6,714 bases of DNA from Sulfurospirillum sp. UBA6810 (GTDB lineage Bacteria > Campylobacterota > Campylobacteria > Campylobacterales > Sulfurospirillaceae): the NCBI GenBank assembly GCA_002469305.1, contig DKEY01000137.1:13032-19745 (forward strand), read 5' to 3'. Below, piece after piece: positions 1 through 6,096 of the stretch. How positions within the stretch are numbered: the stretch's first letter is position 1; each line of letters starts with the position of its first letter. The notes under the pieces were generated by a model. The model did not search any database and was not told the DNA's origin. It was given only the letters and a program-made list of their open reading frames with translations. The position numbers and the translations under genes were made by a program.

Positions 1-491
1 TAGATGATTTTAGAAACTTTTTTAAAGAAGAAAAAAATAAAGTTTCAACAGATATTGAACAAGTTATTGAAAATTCAATAAATTTGATGGAAAAATCTCT
101 TGAAAACAATGATATAACCATAGAAAGAATTTTCTTTAAAACAGAGAAAATAGATACTCTTCCAAGAGAGATTTTACAAATACTCCTCAATATAATTAAA
201 AATGCAAAAGAAATTTTGGTAGAGAAAGAGATAGAAAATAAGGTTATAAAAATCTATACTTCTGAAGATGATGTATATCTTTACATTGATATTGAAGATA
301 ATGCAGGTGGGGTTCCAAAAGAAAATCTAAATAAAATCTTCCAACCATATTTTACAACAAAAGATGAACACAATGGCACAGGGCTTGGACTTTACATGAG
401 TAAAACAATGGCACAAAAGCATTTAGGAGGTGATTTAAGAGTTAAAAATTCAAAACATGGTGCAATATTTACTCTTTCAATAAAAAAATAA
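1..491 (+). CDS. Sensor histidine kinase, C-terminal part (5' end outside window)
   Basis: This is the ATP-binding end of a membrane or cytoplasmic sensor histidine kinase of a two-component system. The frame is open from base 3 to the TAA at 489-491 and has no start inside the window, so the gene begins upstream. The first residues, DDFRNFF, match the segment that closes the dimerisation helices in many Campylobacterota kinases, so the phospho-accepting His should lie roughly 50 residues upstream. HATPase_c motifs follow in order: an N box with NIIKNAKEIL (from about 189), a G1 box DNAGGVP (about 300-317), an F box with IFQPYFTTK (about 336-362), and a G2 box GTGLGLYMSK (about 375-404). All nucleotide-binding motifs look intact. 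The sensor domain and the partner regulator are not visible, so the stimulus cannot be named. The next gene has its own promoter-like site. Confidence 0.93.
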   Translation, partial: DDFRNFFKEEKNKVSTDIEQVIENSINLMEKSLENNDITIERIFFKTEKIDTLPREILQILLNIIKNAKEILVEKEIENKVIKIYTSEDDVYLYIDIEDNAGGVPKENLNKIFQPYFTTKDEHNGTGLGLYMSKTMAQKHLGGDLRVKNSKHGAIFTLSIKK

Positions 492-502
492 TCTTACTAA
501 GG

Positions 503-508
503 TATAAT
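503..508 (+). promoter_or_regulatory. Sigma-70 -10 element upstream of the small gene and bpt
   Basis: A perfect TATAAT lies 11 bases after the kinase stop codon. Transcription would start near 515 and give a leader of about 20 nt before the ATG at 535, with the Shine-Dalgarno GGAG at 526-529. No good -35 hexamer is seen, which is normal for Campylobacterota promoters. It would drive the small gene and the coupled leucyltransferase gene. Confidence 0.6.
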
Positions 509-534
509 TTTACAATTAATATTTTGGAGAGAGT

Positions 535-705
535 ATGCAAAACGCATTATTTGATGATTTGAAGAATTTGAAAAAAGATTTAGAACTAAACGAAAAAAAA
601 GAGAATGAAAAAAAAGAAGAAAAACTTCGTGAAGATAAAGAAAAAAAGTTAAAAATAGATTTTGAAACTTTTATGAAAGCTTCTGGAATCAAAAAAATAG
701 ACTAA
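535..705 (+). CDS. Small charged hypothetical protein, 56 residues
   Basis: I do not recognise the family. The ATG at 535 follows the Shine-Dalgarno GGAG at 526-529 with 5 nt spacing, and a TATAAT lies 27 bases upstream, so the gene looks genuinely expressed. The product is dominated by Lys and Glu: residues 10-40 form one long charged helix, probably coiled coil. It ends in a less charged tail, IDFETFMKASGIKKID, which looks like a short conserved peptide rather than random sequence. There is no signal peptide or membrane segment. Its TAA (703-705) is one base from the ATG of the leucyltransferase gene, and that gene has no clear Shine-Dalgarno of its own, so the two are probably translationally coupled. 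A role linked to N-degron tagging is possible but rests only on position. Confidence 0.72.
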   Translation: MQNALFDDLKNLKKDLELNEKKENEKKEEKLREDKEKKLKIDFETFMKASGIKKID

Positions 706-706
706 A

Positions 707-1447
707 ATGACAAAAAAGCCTTCTCGTATAGTTGAGTTTTCAACCCTTCCTGCCAAATGTGCCTACCTCAAAGATGAAACAATGCGCATGGAGTATAAGT
801 TTATAGAAGATTGTCCAAGCCATCTTAGCCAACGCCTTATACAAAGGGGGTGGAGAAGATTTGGAGAGTACTACTCTCGACCAAACTGCCAAGACTGCAA
901 CAAGTGTCTTAGCCTTCGTATCAAAGCAGATGAATATCGCTTTTCTAAGAGTGCAAAAAGAACTATAAGAAAAAATGTAAAAACAAGATTTTTGATCCAA
1001 AAACCAACACTTACAAAAAGTCACCTCAATCTTTATGAAAAATACCATAAGCATATGGAAGCAAAAAAGAGTTGGAAACACTACTCTCTTAGTCCAAACA
1101 GTTATCATGAACTTTATGTCAGTGGTGCAATGGATTTTGGACAAGAAGTGCTTTACTTTGTTGATGAAAAACTTGTGGGAGTTGACTTAATAGACTTTTT
1201 AGATGATGGAATTTCATCAATATACTTTTTTTATGATCCAGACTACGCCTATCTCTCACTAGGACGCTTTTCTATCTATCAACAGATACTCATAGCACAA
1301 ATTCATAAACTTCCCTATATATATCTAGGATATTATGTAAAAGAGTGCAATAGCCTCAGCTATAAAGCTGATTATAAACCTTATGAAATTTTACAAGGTG
1401 AACCAAGCTTAGACGAACTTGCTATTTGGTTAGATCAAGAAGAGTAA
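707..1447 (+). CDS. bpt: Aspartate/glutamate leucyltransferase (arginyl-tRNA-protein transferase family)
   Basis: This enzyme is predicted to transfer leucine from Leu-tRNA to proteins with N-terminal Asp or Glu, making N-degrons that ClpS delivers to the Clp protease in the cytoplasm. The 246 residues cover the whole family. The N-terminal ATE_N domain (about 1-95) has C18 in CAYL and a GEYYSRPNC segment with a C61-x2-C64-x2-C67 cluster followed by LSLRI. The ATE_C domain (about 105-235) ends with LGYYVKECN (207-215) and YKADYKPYEIL (219-229), close to the usual Bpt tail. The name arginyltransferase is often applied to the same family. The bacterial length and the CxxCxxC pattern favour Bpt, but the transferred amino acid cannot be proved from sequence. 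The start follows the small upstream gene by one base and matches usual family N-termini. The gene ends 13 bases from the convergent arsR-type gene, with no terminator hairpin between them. Confidence 0.92.
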   Translation: MTKKPSRIVEFSTLPAKCAYLKDETMRMEYKFIEDCPSHLSQRLIQRGWRRFGEYYSRPNCQDCNKCLSLRIKADEYRFSKSAKRTIRKNVKTRFLIQKPTLTKSHLNLYEKYHKHMEAKKSWKHYSLSPNSYHELYVSGAMDFGQEVLYFVDEKLVGVDLIDFLDDGISSIYFFYDPDYAYLSLGRFSIYQQILIAQIHKLPYIYLGYYVKECNSLSYKADYKPYEILQGEPSLDELAIWLDQEE

Positions 1448-1460
1448 ACCCACAAACTAA

Positions 1461-1763
1461 CTAACAACTTTTATCTAACTTTGGAATATCTAAATTTAAA
1501 GTAGAAATTTCATAAAGTGTTTGTAGTCTAAAAGTATCAATAGGACTTCTAATACTATAATACGCCCACTTTCCACGCCTATCTACTCTTAAAAAACCTG
1601 CATCTTTTAGGATTTTAAGATGTCGTGAGACACGAGATTGTATCATATCAAAAGATTTTTCTATATCACACACACATACTTCGCCATTTTCATTGATAAA
1701 TCTCAAAATTTTAATTCTTGTTTCATCATTTACAGAACTAATTGTTTTTAAAAATATATCCAT
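1461..1763 (-). CDS. ArsR/SmtB-family metalloregulator
   Basis: This is a 100-residue winged-helix repressor that would release DNA when it binds a thiophilic metal or metalloid. The fold is typical: helices at 2-24, then EVCVCDI (28-34), a recognition helix with QSRVSRHLKIL (42-52), and a beta wing around RRGKWAYYSI (62-71). C30 and C32 correspond to the first two cysteines of the ELCVCDLC arsenite site in E. coli ArsR. The third cysteine of that site is replaced by E35. The only other cysteine is C100, the last residue, which could complete a three-thiol site. The start is the ATG at 1763, with an AAGG Shine-Dalgarno at 1773-1770. The gene stands alone: no arsenic permease, reductase or metal pump is in the window, so its target may be itself, the divergent J-domain gene or a distant locus. 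Confidence 0.9.
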   Translation of the reverse strand: MDIFLKTISSVNDETRIKILRFINENGEVCVCDIEKSFDMIQSRVSRHLKILKDAGFLRVDRRGKWAYYSIRSPIDTFRLQTLYEISTLNLDIPKLDKSC

Positions 1764-1782
1764 AAAAAGCCTTTTTTAGTGT

Positions 1783-1811
1783 ATTGTATCATTTTATTTT
1801 TTACTCATCAA
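1783..1811 (-). promoter_or_regulatory. Sigma-70 promoter of the arsR-type gene
   Basis: Read on the minus strand, TTGATG (1811-1806) and TACAAT (1788-1783) are separated by exactly 17 bp, an almost textbook sigma-70 promoter. Transcription would start near 1776, giving a short leader of about 13 nt with the AAGG Shine-Dalgarno close to its 5' end. The -35 hexamer touches the palindrome at 1811-1830, consistent with autorepression. Confidence 0.6.
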
Positions 1812-1830
1812 GATATATAGATATATCTAT
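1811..1830. promoter_or_regulatory. Palindromic operator candidate for the ArsR-type repressor
   Basis: Positions 1811-1828 read AGATATAT-AG-ATATATCT, two perfect 8-bp inverted arms around a 2-bp centre. Shifted slightly, 1817-1830 (ATAGATATATCTAT) is a perfect 14-bp palindrome. AT-rich dyads of this kind are typical ArsR/SmtB operators. The site sits in the 118-bp divergent region, touching the -35 of the repressor promoter and 51 bp upstream of the J-domain gene start, so both genes could be controlled. Because the tract is AT-rich, part of the symmetry could be chance. Confidence 0.55.
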
Positions 1831-1881
1831 TTGGTATGGTTATTGCTTAGAAAGTAAAAATATTGTATAGGAGTTGTATTT

Positions 1882-2712
1882 ATGCAAGTCTCTTTTTCTC
1901 ATGATATGATAGCTATTACGATAGCTGAAGATACAAAAACATACTATTATCTACAAAATATAATCGAAAAGAATTTTTCAAAAAGAATTGGTAGAAAAAA
2001 TAAAATGATAGTTTTCAAGCAAGAGCAAGAAAATGTACAAAGAAGATATCTTTTAAATTTACTCTCAAAAATTTATTCAAGAAAGCACCCAAGAAACTTT
2101 AAAAAGATGGTAAAACAGATACAAAACTCACTCGATAAATCTATCAAAATAACTCTTTTAAAATCAAATCAAATTTTACAGCAGTTAAGTATTAGCGTAA
2201 ATATCGAAGATAATTATGCTATTGTCCTAGATTTGGGCTCTCGTAACTCTATTTTGGTAACTTATCTCAAAAACTATTTTAAAGACCACCTCTTTAAATA
2301 TAAACTAAAAAATCATACGGTTACTATTTATCCAAATTCAGAAAAAACAGCTGACTTGCTTGAAAAACTACTAGAACAAAAAGAACTTTTGGGTTGTTAT
2401 GTTAGCTATACTTATGATGAAAATGAGTTTTTAGAGTATAAAAAAACACTCATGAAAAAGCTCAATAGAAGAAAAAAATTTAATGCTTTGTACTCTTTAC
2501 TTGAAGAATACTATGAAGTTTTGGGCTGTCAATCAGAAGATACTTTTGAAACTATCAGAAAACAGTATCTCAAACTCGTAAAACAGTATCATCCTGATAC
2601 CATAGGATATACCAATAACATGTTAGCTCAACAATATAGTGAAAAATTCCAATCAATCCAGCATGCTTATGAGATGATTAAACTTCATTTTGACCATGAA
2701 AAAAGTGCTTAA
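1882..2712 (+). CDS. Protein with C-terminal J-domain (DnaJ-like)
   Basis: This is a 276-residue cytoplasmic protein that probably recruits DnaK. The J-domain occupies the last 67 residues or so (about 209-275): YYEVLGC opens it, the essential HPD triad is H237-P238-D239 inside KQYHPDT, and the closing helix contains YSEKFQSIQHAYEMIK. Standard DnaJ begins with the J-domain and carries Gly/Phe and zinc-finger regions, all absent here, so this is a specialised co-chaperone and not the general DnaJ. Residues 1-205 match no domain I know. They look like alternating strands and helices, with a possible weak internal repeat (about 3-64 against 104-166). There is no signal peptide or transmembrane segment. 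AGGAG (1869-1873) precedes the ATG by 8 nt. No convincing -10 is visible. From memory, C. jejuni keeps a J-domain gene (Cj1034c) beside its leucyltransferase gene. Here the arsR-type gene lies between them. The stop overlaps that of rpoN. Confidence 0.9.
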   Translation: MQVSFSHDMIAITIAEDTKTYYYLQNIIEKNFSKRIGRKNKMIVFKQEQENVQRRYLLNLLSKIYSRKHPRNFKKMVKQIQNSLDKSIKITLLKSNQILQQLSISVNIEDNYAIVLDLGSRNSILVTYLKNYFKDHLFKYKLKNHTVTIYPNSEKTADLLEKLLEQKELLGCYVSYTYDENEFLEYKKTLMKKLNRRKKFNALYSLLEEYYEVLGCQSEDTFETIRKQYLKLVKQYHPDTIGYTNNMLAQQYSEKFQSIQHAYEMIKLHFDHEKSA

Positions 2713-2727
2713 TAAGAAGAGTACTTT
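2699..2727. terminator. Weak bidirectional terminator candidate between J-domain gene and rpoN
   Basis: AAAGTGCT (2702-2709) can pair with AGTACTTT (2720-2727) around a 10-nt loop, spanning the two overlapping stop codons. In plus-strand RNA this is an 8-bp stem with one G-U pair. In minus-strand RNA there is one A-C mismatch, and the right arm runs into a stretch of six T (2704-2699). The stem is AU-rich, so efficiency is doubtful. Confidence 0.27.
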
Positions 2728-3983
2728 AAAGAATAGAGTTTTTTACGTTCACTTGAACCTGCTATATTGAACTGTTTTCTATACTTTGTGATAGTTCTCC
2801 TAACCATCTTTACACCAAATTTTGACTCGATAGCTTCTAGTATCTTGATATCACTAAGAGGTTTTTTATGGTCTTCAAACTTGACTAACTCAATCATATA
2901 ATCTTTTATAGCACTATTTGAGATATCTTCATCAACTGCTGTTGCAAAAAACTGTTTCAAAGGAATAATTCCACGTGAACAAGAGAGATATTTTCCAGCA
3001 ATTGCACGAGAGATAGTTGAAGGGTTTCTTTGCAAATCATCTGCCAAATCTTTTAATTTCATTGGCTTAATTGCTCTTCCAAAGAAAAAATCATACTGGT
3101 ACTCTACGATCATCAAGCCTATCTTATAGAGTGTTGCTTTTCTCATTTCAAGCGCATCAACCAAATCTTTTGCATCTTTAATTTTTTGACTAACAAACTC
3201 TAACTTTTCATCTAAACCATCTGTTTCTATGATGATTTCAGGATAGTACGCGTCATTTAAAGCTACTTCGATAGAGCCTTTCGCATCATAAACAAAGATA
3301 TCTGGGATGATTTGTACTTCATCTTCCAAATAGTCAATCGCAGGTGGATTTTTGAATTTTTTGATGATTTTTAGAGCACTTTGAAAATCTACATGTGAAC
3401 TATAATTTTCTATATTTTCAAAATCTACAACAAGCTTTTGTATAAAATCATATAAATGTGGAGCAACATCCATCTCTTCGAGTTGAAATAAAAATGCTTC
3501 TTTAAAATCTTTTGCTCCAATACCACAAGGGTCAAGATAGGCAAATCTTGCACGAATTTTTTCTATACTTTCTACATCTAAACTAAGCTTCTTAGATATT
3601 TCATCAAGTCCTTCCTCTTCAAAATACCCCTCATGATTAATATTTTCAATAATCTCAAAAGCTACATCTTGTGACTTTTTTGTTGGAAAAAGTGGTGGAG
3701 CTATTTGCTCATAAAGAGCTTGAAAAAGTGACTTTTTATCAACAGTCAATGCTTCAATGGTACTTGAAACAGAGTTTTTTGATAACTCTCCAAAGAAACC
3801 TTGCTTTGCGAACTTTTTATCTACTTTTTCATTTCCAGCACGAATTTGAATAAAAGGGTTTGCCTCCGCAAATGGTCCTAAAACTTCAGGTAGAGAGTCT
3901 AAATCAGATTGTAAGATAGGTAACCAACTGCGAAGAGTTGATGAAAGCTTTTGCTTTTGATTTTGACTAGCTCTTAATCTCAT
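2709..3983 (-). CDS. rpoN: RNA polymerase sigma-54 factor
   Basis: Sigma-54 directs RNA polymerase to -24/-12 promoters opened by AAA+ activators. In Campylobacterota it mainly controls middle flagellar genes. With the chosen start the protein has 424 residues, normal for this lineage. It shows an N-terminal activator-interacting region (1-45, with KQKLSSTLRSWLPILQ), a core-binding region (about 90-250), a helix-turn-helix around 308-332 (LADDLQRNPSTISRAIAGKY) and the RpoN box VRRTITKYRK (394-403). The usual first Ala of that box is Val. I chose the ATG at 3983 because it follows the lptB stop by one base (TAA-C-ATG) and gives the family-like start MRLRASQNQKQKL. A GTG at 4004 would add seven residues and a 20-bp overlap with lptB. 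A GGTGAGG stretch lies 15 nt before the ATG, rather far for a Shine-Dalgarno, so coupling to lptB is likely. It is last in its operon. Confidence 0.95.
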   Translation of the reverse strand: MRLRASQNQKQKLSSTLRSWLPILQSDLDSLPEVLGPFAEANPFIQIRAGNEKVDKKFAKQGFFGELSKNSVSSTIEALTVDKKSLFQALYEQIAPPLFPTKKSQDVAFEIIENINHEGYFEEEGLDEISKKLSLDVESIEKIRARFAYLDPCGIGAKDFKEAFLFQLEEMDVAPHLYDFIQKLVVDFENIENYSSHVDFQSALKIIKKFKNPPAIDYLEDEVQIIPDIFVYDAKGSIEVALNDAYYPEIIIETDGLDEKLEFVSQKIKDAKDLVDALEMRKATLYKIGLMIVEYQYDFFFGRAIKPMKLKDLADDLQRNPSTISRAIAGKYLSCSRGIIPLKQFFATAVDEDISNSAIKDYMIELVKFEDHKKPLSDIKILEAIESKFGVKMVRRTITKYRKQFNIAGSSERKKLYSLKYSSY

Positions 3984-3984
3984 G

Positions 3985-4707
3985 TTATAGCTTAAAATCC
4001 TCACCTAAATAGTGCGTTCTCACAAGTTTGTTCCTAGCAACAGCTTCACTATCACCACTTGCTAAAAGTGCCCCATCTTTTATAACATAGGCTCTATCAC
4101 ATATATCAAGCGTTTCTCTAACATTGTGGTCTGTTATCAAAATACCTATATTTAAATCAACCAAATCTCTCACGATATTTTGTATATCAGAAACAGCGAT
4201 AGGATCAACCCCGGCAAAAGGCTCATCAAGAAGTAAAAATTTTGGTTTTATCACAAGTGAACGAGCTATCTCACATCTTCTTCTCTCTCCACCACTCAAA
4301 CTCAAGCCTTTTCTATGTCTTATCGGCTCTATATTGAGTAAATCAAGTAACTCTTCTACCCTATTTTCACGCTCTTCTTGTTTTTTATAGACAATTTCAG
4401 CAGCTAGCATCAAATTTTCTTCTACACTCAACTCTTTAAATATACTTGATTCTTGTGGTAAATAGCCTATGCCAAGTTTTGAACGCTCATGCAAAGGCAT
4501 AGAAGTTATGTCTTGATTATCAAGATAAATTTTTCCCTTCGTTGGCGGGATAAGCCCACATATCATATAAAAAGTGGTAGTTTTTCCTGCTCCATTAGGT
4601 CCCAAAAGACCAACGATTTCCCCACTCTTTACTTCCAATGAAACTTCATTGATGATACGTGTTTTTTTTATACTTTTTTCTAACTTTTCAACTTTTAAGT
4701 TATGCAT
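3985..4707 (-). CDS. lptB: Lipopolysaccharide export ATP-binding protein
   Basis: This is the ATPase of the LptB2FGC transporter, which extracts lipopolysaccharide from the inner membrane and pushes it onto the LptA bridge. The 240-residue single ABC domain is the usual length. Walker A is GPNGAGKTT (36-44), the Q-loop is Q85 in YLPQESSIF, the signature is LSGGE (137-141), Walker B is FLLLDE (157-162) followed by PFAGVDP, and the switch His is H194 in ITDHNVRET. The PQESSIF and DEPFAGVDP segments are characteristic of LptB rather than amino acid or branched-chain importers. The ATG overlaps the end of tsaE by 8 bp (ATGCATAA), and GAGG lies 9 nt upstream. lptA and lptC, which accompany lptB-rpoN in many other proteobacteria, are absent here and must lie elsewhere. 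Confidence 0.95.
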   Translation of the reverse strand: MHNLKVEKLEKSIKKTRIINEVSLEVKSGEIVGLLGPNGAGKTTTFYMICGLIPPTKGKIYLDNQDITSMPLHERSKLGIGYLPQESSIFKELSVEENLMLAAEIVYKKQEERENRVEELLDLLNIEPIRHRKGLSLSGGERRRCEIARSLVIKPKFLLLDEPFAGVDPIAVSDIQNIVRDLVDLNIGILITDHNVRETLDICDRAYVIKDGALLASGDSEAVARNKLVRTHYLGEDFKL

Positions 4708-5113
4708 TTATCTTTACCTCATATACTCTTTCGCTATTGTTTAACTCTATATCAATGCTAATAAATTCAAATCCTATACTCTTTAACATCTGCTCAAAAT
4801 CACTTCCAGCCCACTCAATCAAGTGGTATTTTTCTTCATCTAATCCCTCAAGTAATCCACTCTCTAAAAATCCGCTCAACCCTTTTTGATAGATATCATA
4901 GTGTTTCATCTTATTTTCATACTCATTCATTACCCCAAACGTAGGAGAAGAAACTTTTACATGTAAGCCTAAAATTTTTGCAAATTCTTGTACAAATGTG
5001 GTTTTTCCAGCTGCTAAAGTACCTCGCAAAAGGATGATACCCCTCTCTCCTATGATTTGTTTAATCTCTTGGCAAAACTCTGGCAAAGCCTCAAGTGTAA
5101 CTACTTTTTTCAT
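4700..5113 (-). CDS. tsaE: tRNA threonylcarbamoyladenosine biosynthesis ATPase TsaE
   Basis: TsaE is the small ATPase that works with TsaB and TsaD to add threonylcarbamoyl to A37 of ANN-decoding tRNAs (t6A). At 137 residues it is near family size. Walker A is GTLAAGKT (31-38), a variant of the common GDLGAGKT in which Asp is Thr and a Gly is Ala. SPTF (56-59) with NEY (63-65), HYDIY (71-75) and IEW (99-101) are the other conserved family motifs and are all present. Its ATG overlaps the trpD stop as ATGA, so translation is coupled. The two glycine-loop changes retain G-x4-GKT, so ATP binding should be preserved. From memory, Campylobacter also keeps tsaE directly before lptB and rpoN, so this block looks ancestral in the phylum. 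Confidence 0.93.
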   Translation of the reverse strand: MKKVVTLEALPEFCQEIKQIIGERGIILLRGTLAAGKTTFVQEFAKILGLHVKVSSPTFGVMNEYENKMKHYDIYQKGLSGFLESGLLEGLDEEKYHLIEWAGSDFEQMLKSIGFEFISIDIELNNSERVYEVKINA

Positions 5114-6096
5114 AAACTACTTGAAACCTTCACAATCTCTTCTACTTTTTTCCAAGCATATCCACTTTTTATAACATCTTTTGCTATTTCGATACCATCT
5201 TGAAAATCCCTTGCTTTTCCATCAACTATCAAAGATGCCGCTGCATTTACAAGAACTATATCTCTTTGCGCATCTGTTGCTCTATCATGAAAGATATCAT
5301 GAACCAAATTTGCATTGAAAGTTGCATCTCCCCCGACGATAGCTTGTAATGGTACTCTTTTGATGCCAAATTCTTGTGGGTCAATCTCAAACTCTTTGAT
5401 ACACCCCTCTTCTAACCTCGCTGCATACGTTATATCGCTTATACTTATCTCATCCATATTTTCACGAGAACTTACAACCATAGCGGATTTTGTGCCATTT
5501 ATCTTCAATGTTTGTGCAATTTTTGGAACAAAAGATTCATGAAAAACTCCTAACATGGTTTTTGTTACCATGGCAGGATTTGTTAAAGGACCAAGGATAT
5601 TGAAGATAGTTTTATTTGGAATTGATTTTCTTACAGGCATTATAAATTTCATAGCTGGATGATGATTTTGTGCAAACATAAAAGTAAATCCTGTCTCTTC
5701 TAAAAGCTTTGCACTTTGCTCTACACTCAAATCAAGTCTTACACCTAAGACTTCAAACATATCTGCACTTCCAGATTTAGACGTAACAGAACGACTCCCA
5801 TGCTTTGCCACATAACTTCCAGCAGCCGCACATAAAAGTGCTACTGTTGAAGAGATATTGAAACTGCCTATCTTATCTCCACCAGTACCTACGATATCAA
5901 GCAATTTATCCTGTAAAGAATTGCTTACATGTAAAGGGATCGCGTGTGAGCGCATAACACTTGCAGCTGCTGCTATATCATCAACCAAAGTTGTCTCATC
6001 TAAAGCCATAGAAACTAAAAAATCTCTCATCTGCTCATCATTCATTTCATGATTAAAGAGTGATTCAAATGCTATCTTTGATGTTTCAAAACTCAT
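5110..6096 (-). CDS. trpD: Anthranilate phosphoribosyltransferase
   Basis: TrpD joins anthranilate to phosphoribosyl pyrophosphate, the second step of the tryptophan branch. The 328 residues form a complete stand-alone enzyme, not fused to the TrpG glutaminase as in C. jejuni or E. coli. The N-terminal helical part is followed by the PRPP loop GTGGD (70-74), NISST (80-84), KHG (98-100), KSGSAD (107-112), HHPAMKFIMPVRK (145-157), TIFNILGPLTNP (163-174) and the magnesium pair D215-E216. The usual KHGNR motif reads KHGSR, so an Asn that contacts anthranilate in characterised enzymes is Ser101. The ATG directly abuts the stop of the S4 gene (TAGATG), with AAGGA about 7 nt upstream. No other trp gene is nearby, so the pathway is dispersed. 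TrpD-like paralogues with other functions exist, but overall motif conservation favours true TrpD. Confidence 0.92.
   Translation of the reverse strand: MSFETSKIAFESLFNHEMNDEQMRDFLVSMALDETTLVDDIAAAASVMRSHAIPLHVSNSLQDKLLDIVGTGGDKIGSFNISSTVALLCAAAGSYVAKHGSRSVTSKSGSADMFEVLGVRLDLSVEQSAKLLEETGFTFMFAQNHHPAMKFIMPVRKSIPNKTIFNILGPLTNPAMVTKTMLGVFHESFVPKIAQTLKINGTKSAMVVSSRENMDEISISDITYAARLEEGCIKEFEIDPQEFGIKRVPLQAIVGGDATFNANLVHDIFHDRATDAQRDIVLVNAAASLIVDGKARDFQDGIEIAKDVIKSGYAWKKVEEIVKVSSSL

Noticed and set aside
406..425. TGGCAC near 408 as a sigma-54 -24 box
   Set aside because: The following GC is about two bases too close, and the site is inside the kinase coding sequence.
740..1144. 134-codon open frame on the minus strand inside bpt
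   Set aside because: It is antisense to a clearly recognisable leucyltransferase, has no family resemblance and no ribosome binding site that stands out.
1448..1480. Short AACTAACTAAC repetition between bpt and the arsR-type gene, considered as a terminator or direct repeat
   Set aside because: It forms no stable hairpin and is only two or three copies of a 4-base unit, partly within the coding end of the repressor.
4659..4889. Plus-strand open frame over the tsaE/lptB junction with a hydrophobic start resembling a membrane peptide
   Set aside because: The hydrophobic look comes from the complement of Lys/Glu-rich codons. The minus-strand genes carry all the expected motifs.
5071..5095. Sigma-54-like TGGCAAAACTCTGGC on the plus strand
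   Set aside because: The GG and GC spacing is close to a -24/-12 element, but the -12 half reads TGGC rather than TTGC, and it lies within tsaE with no plus-strand gene downstream to serve.
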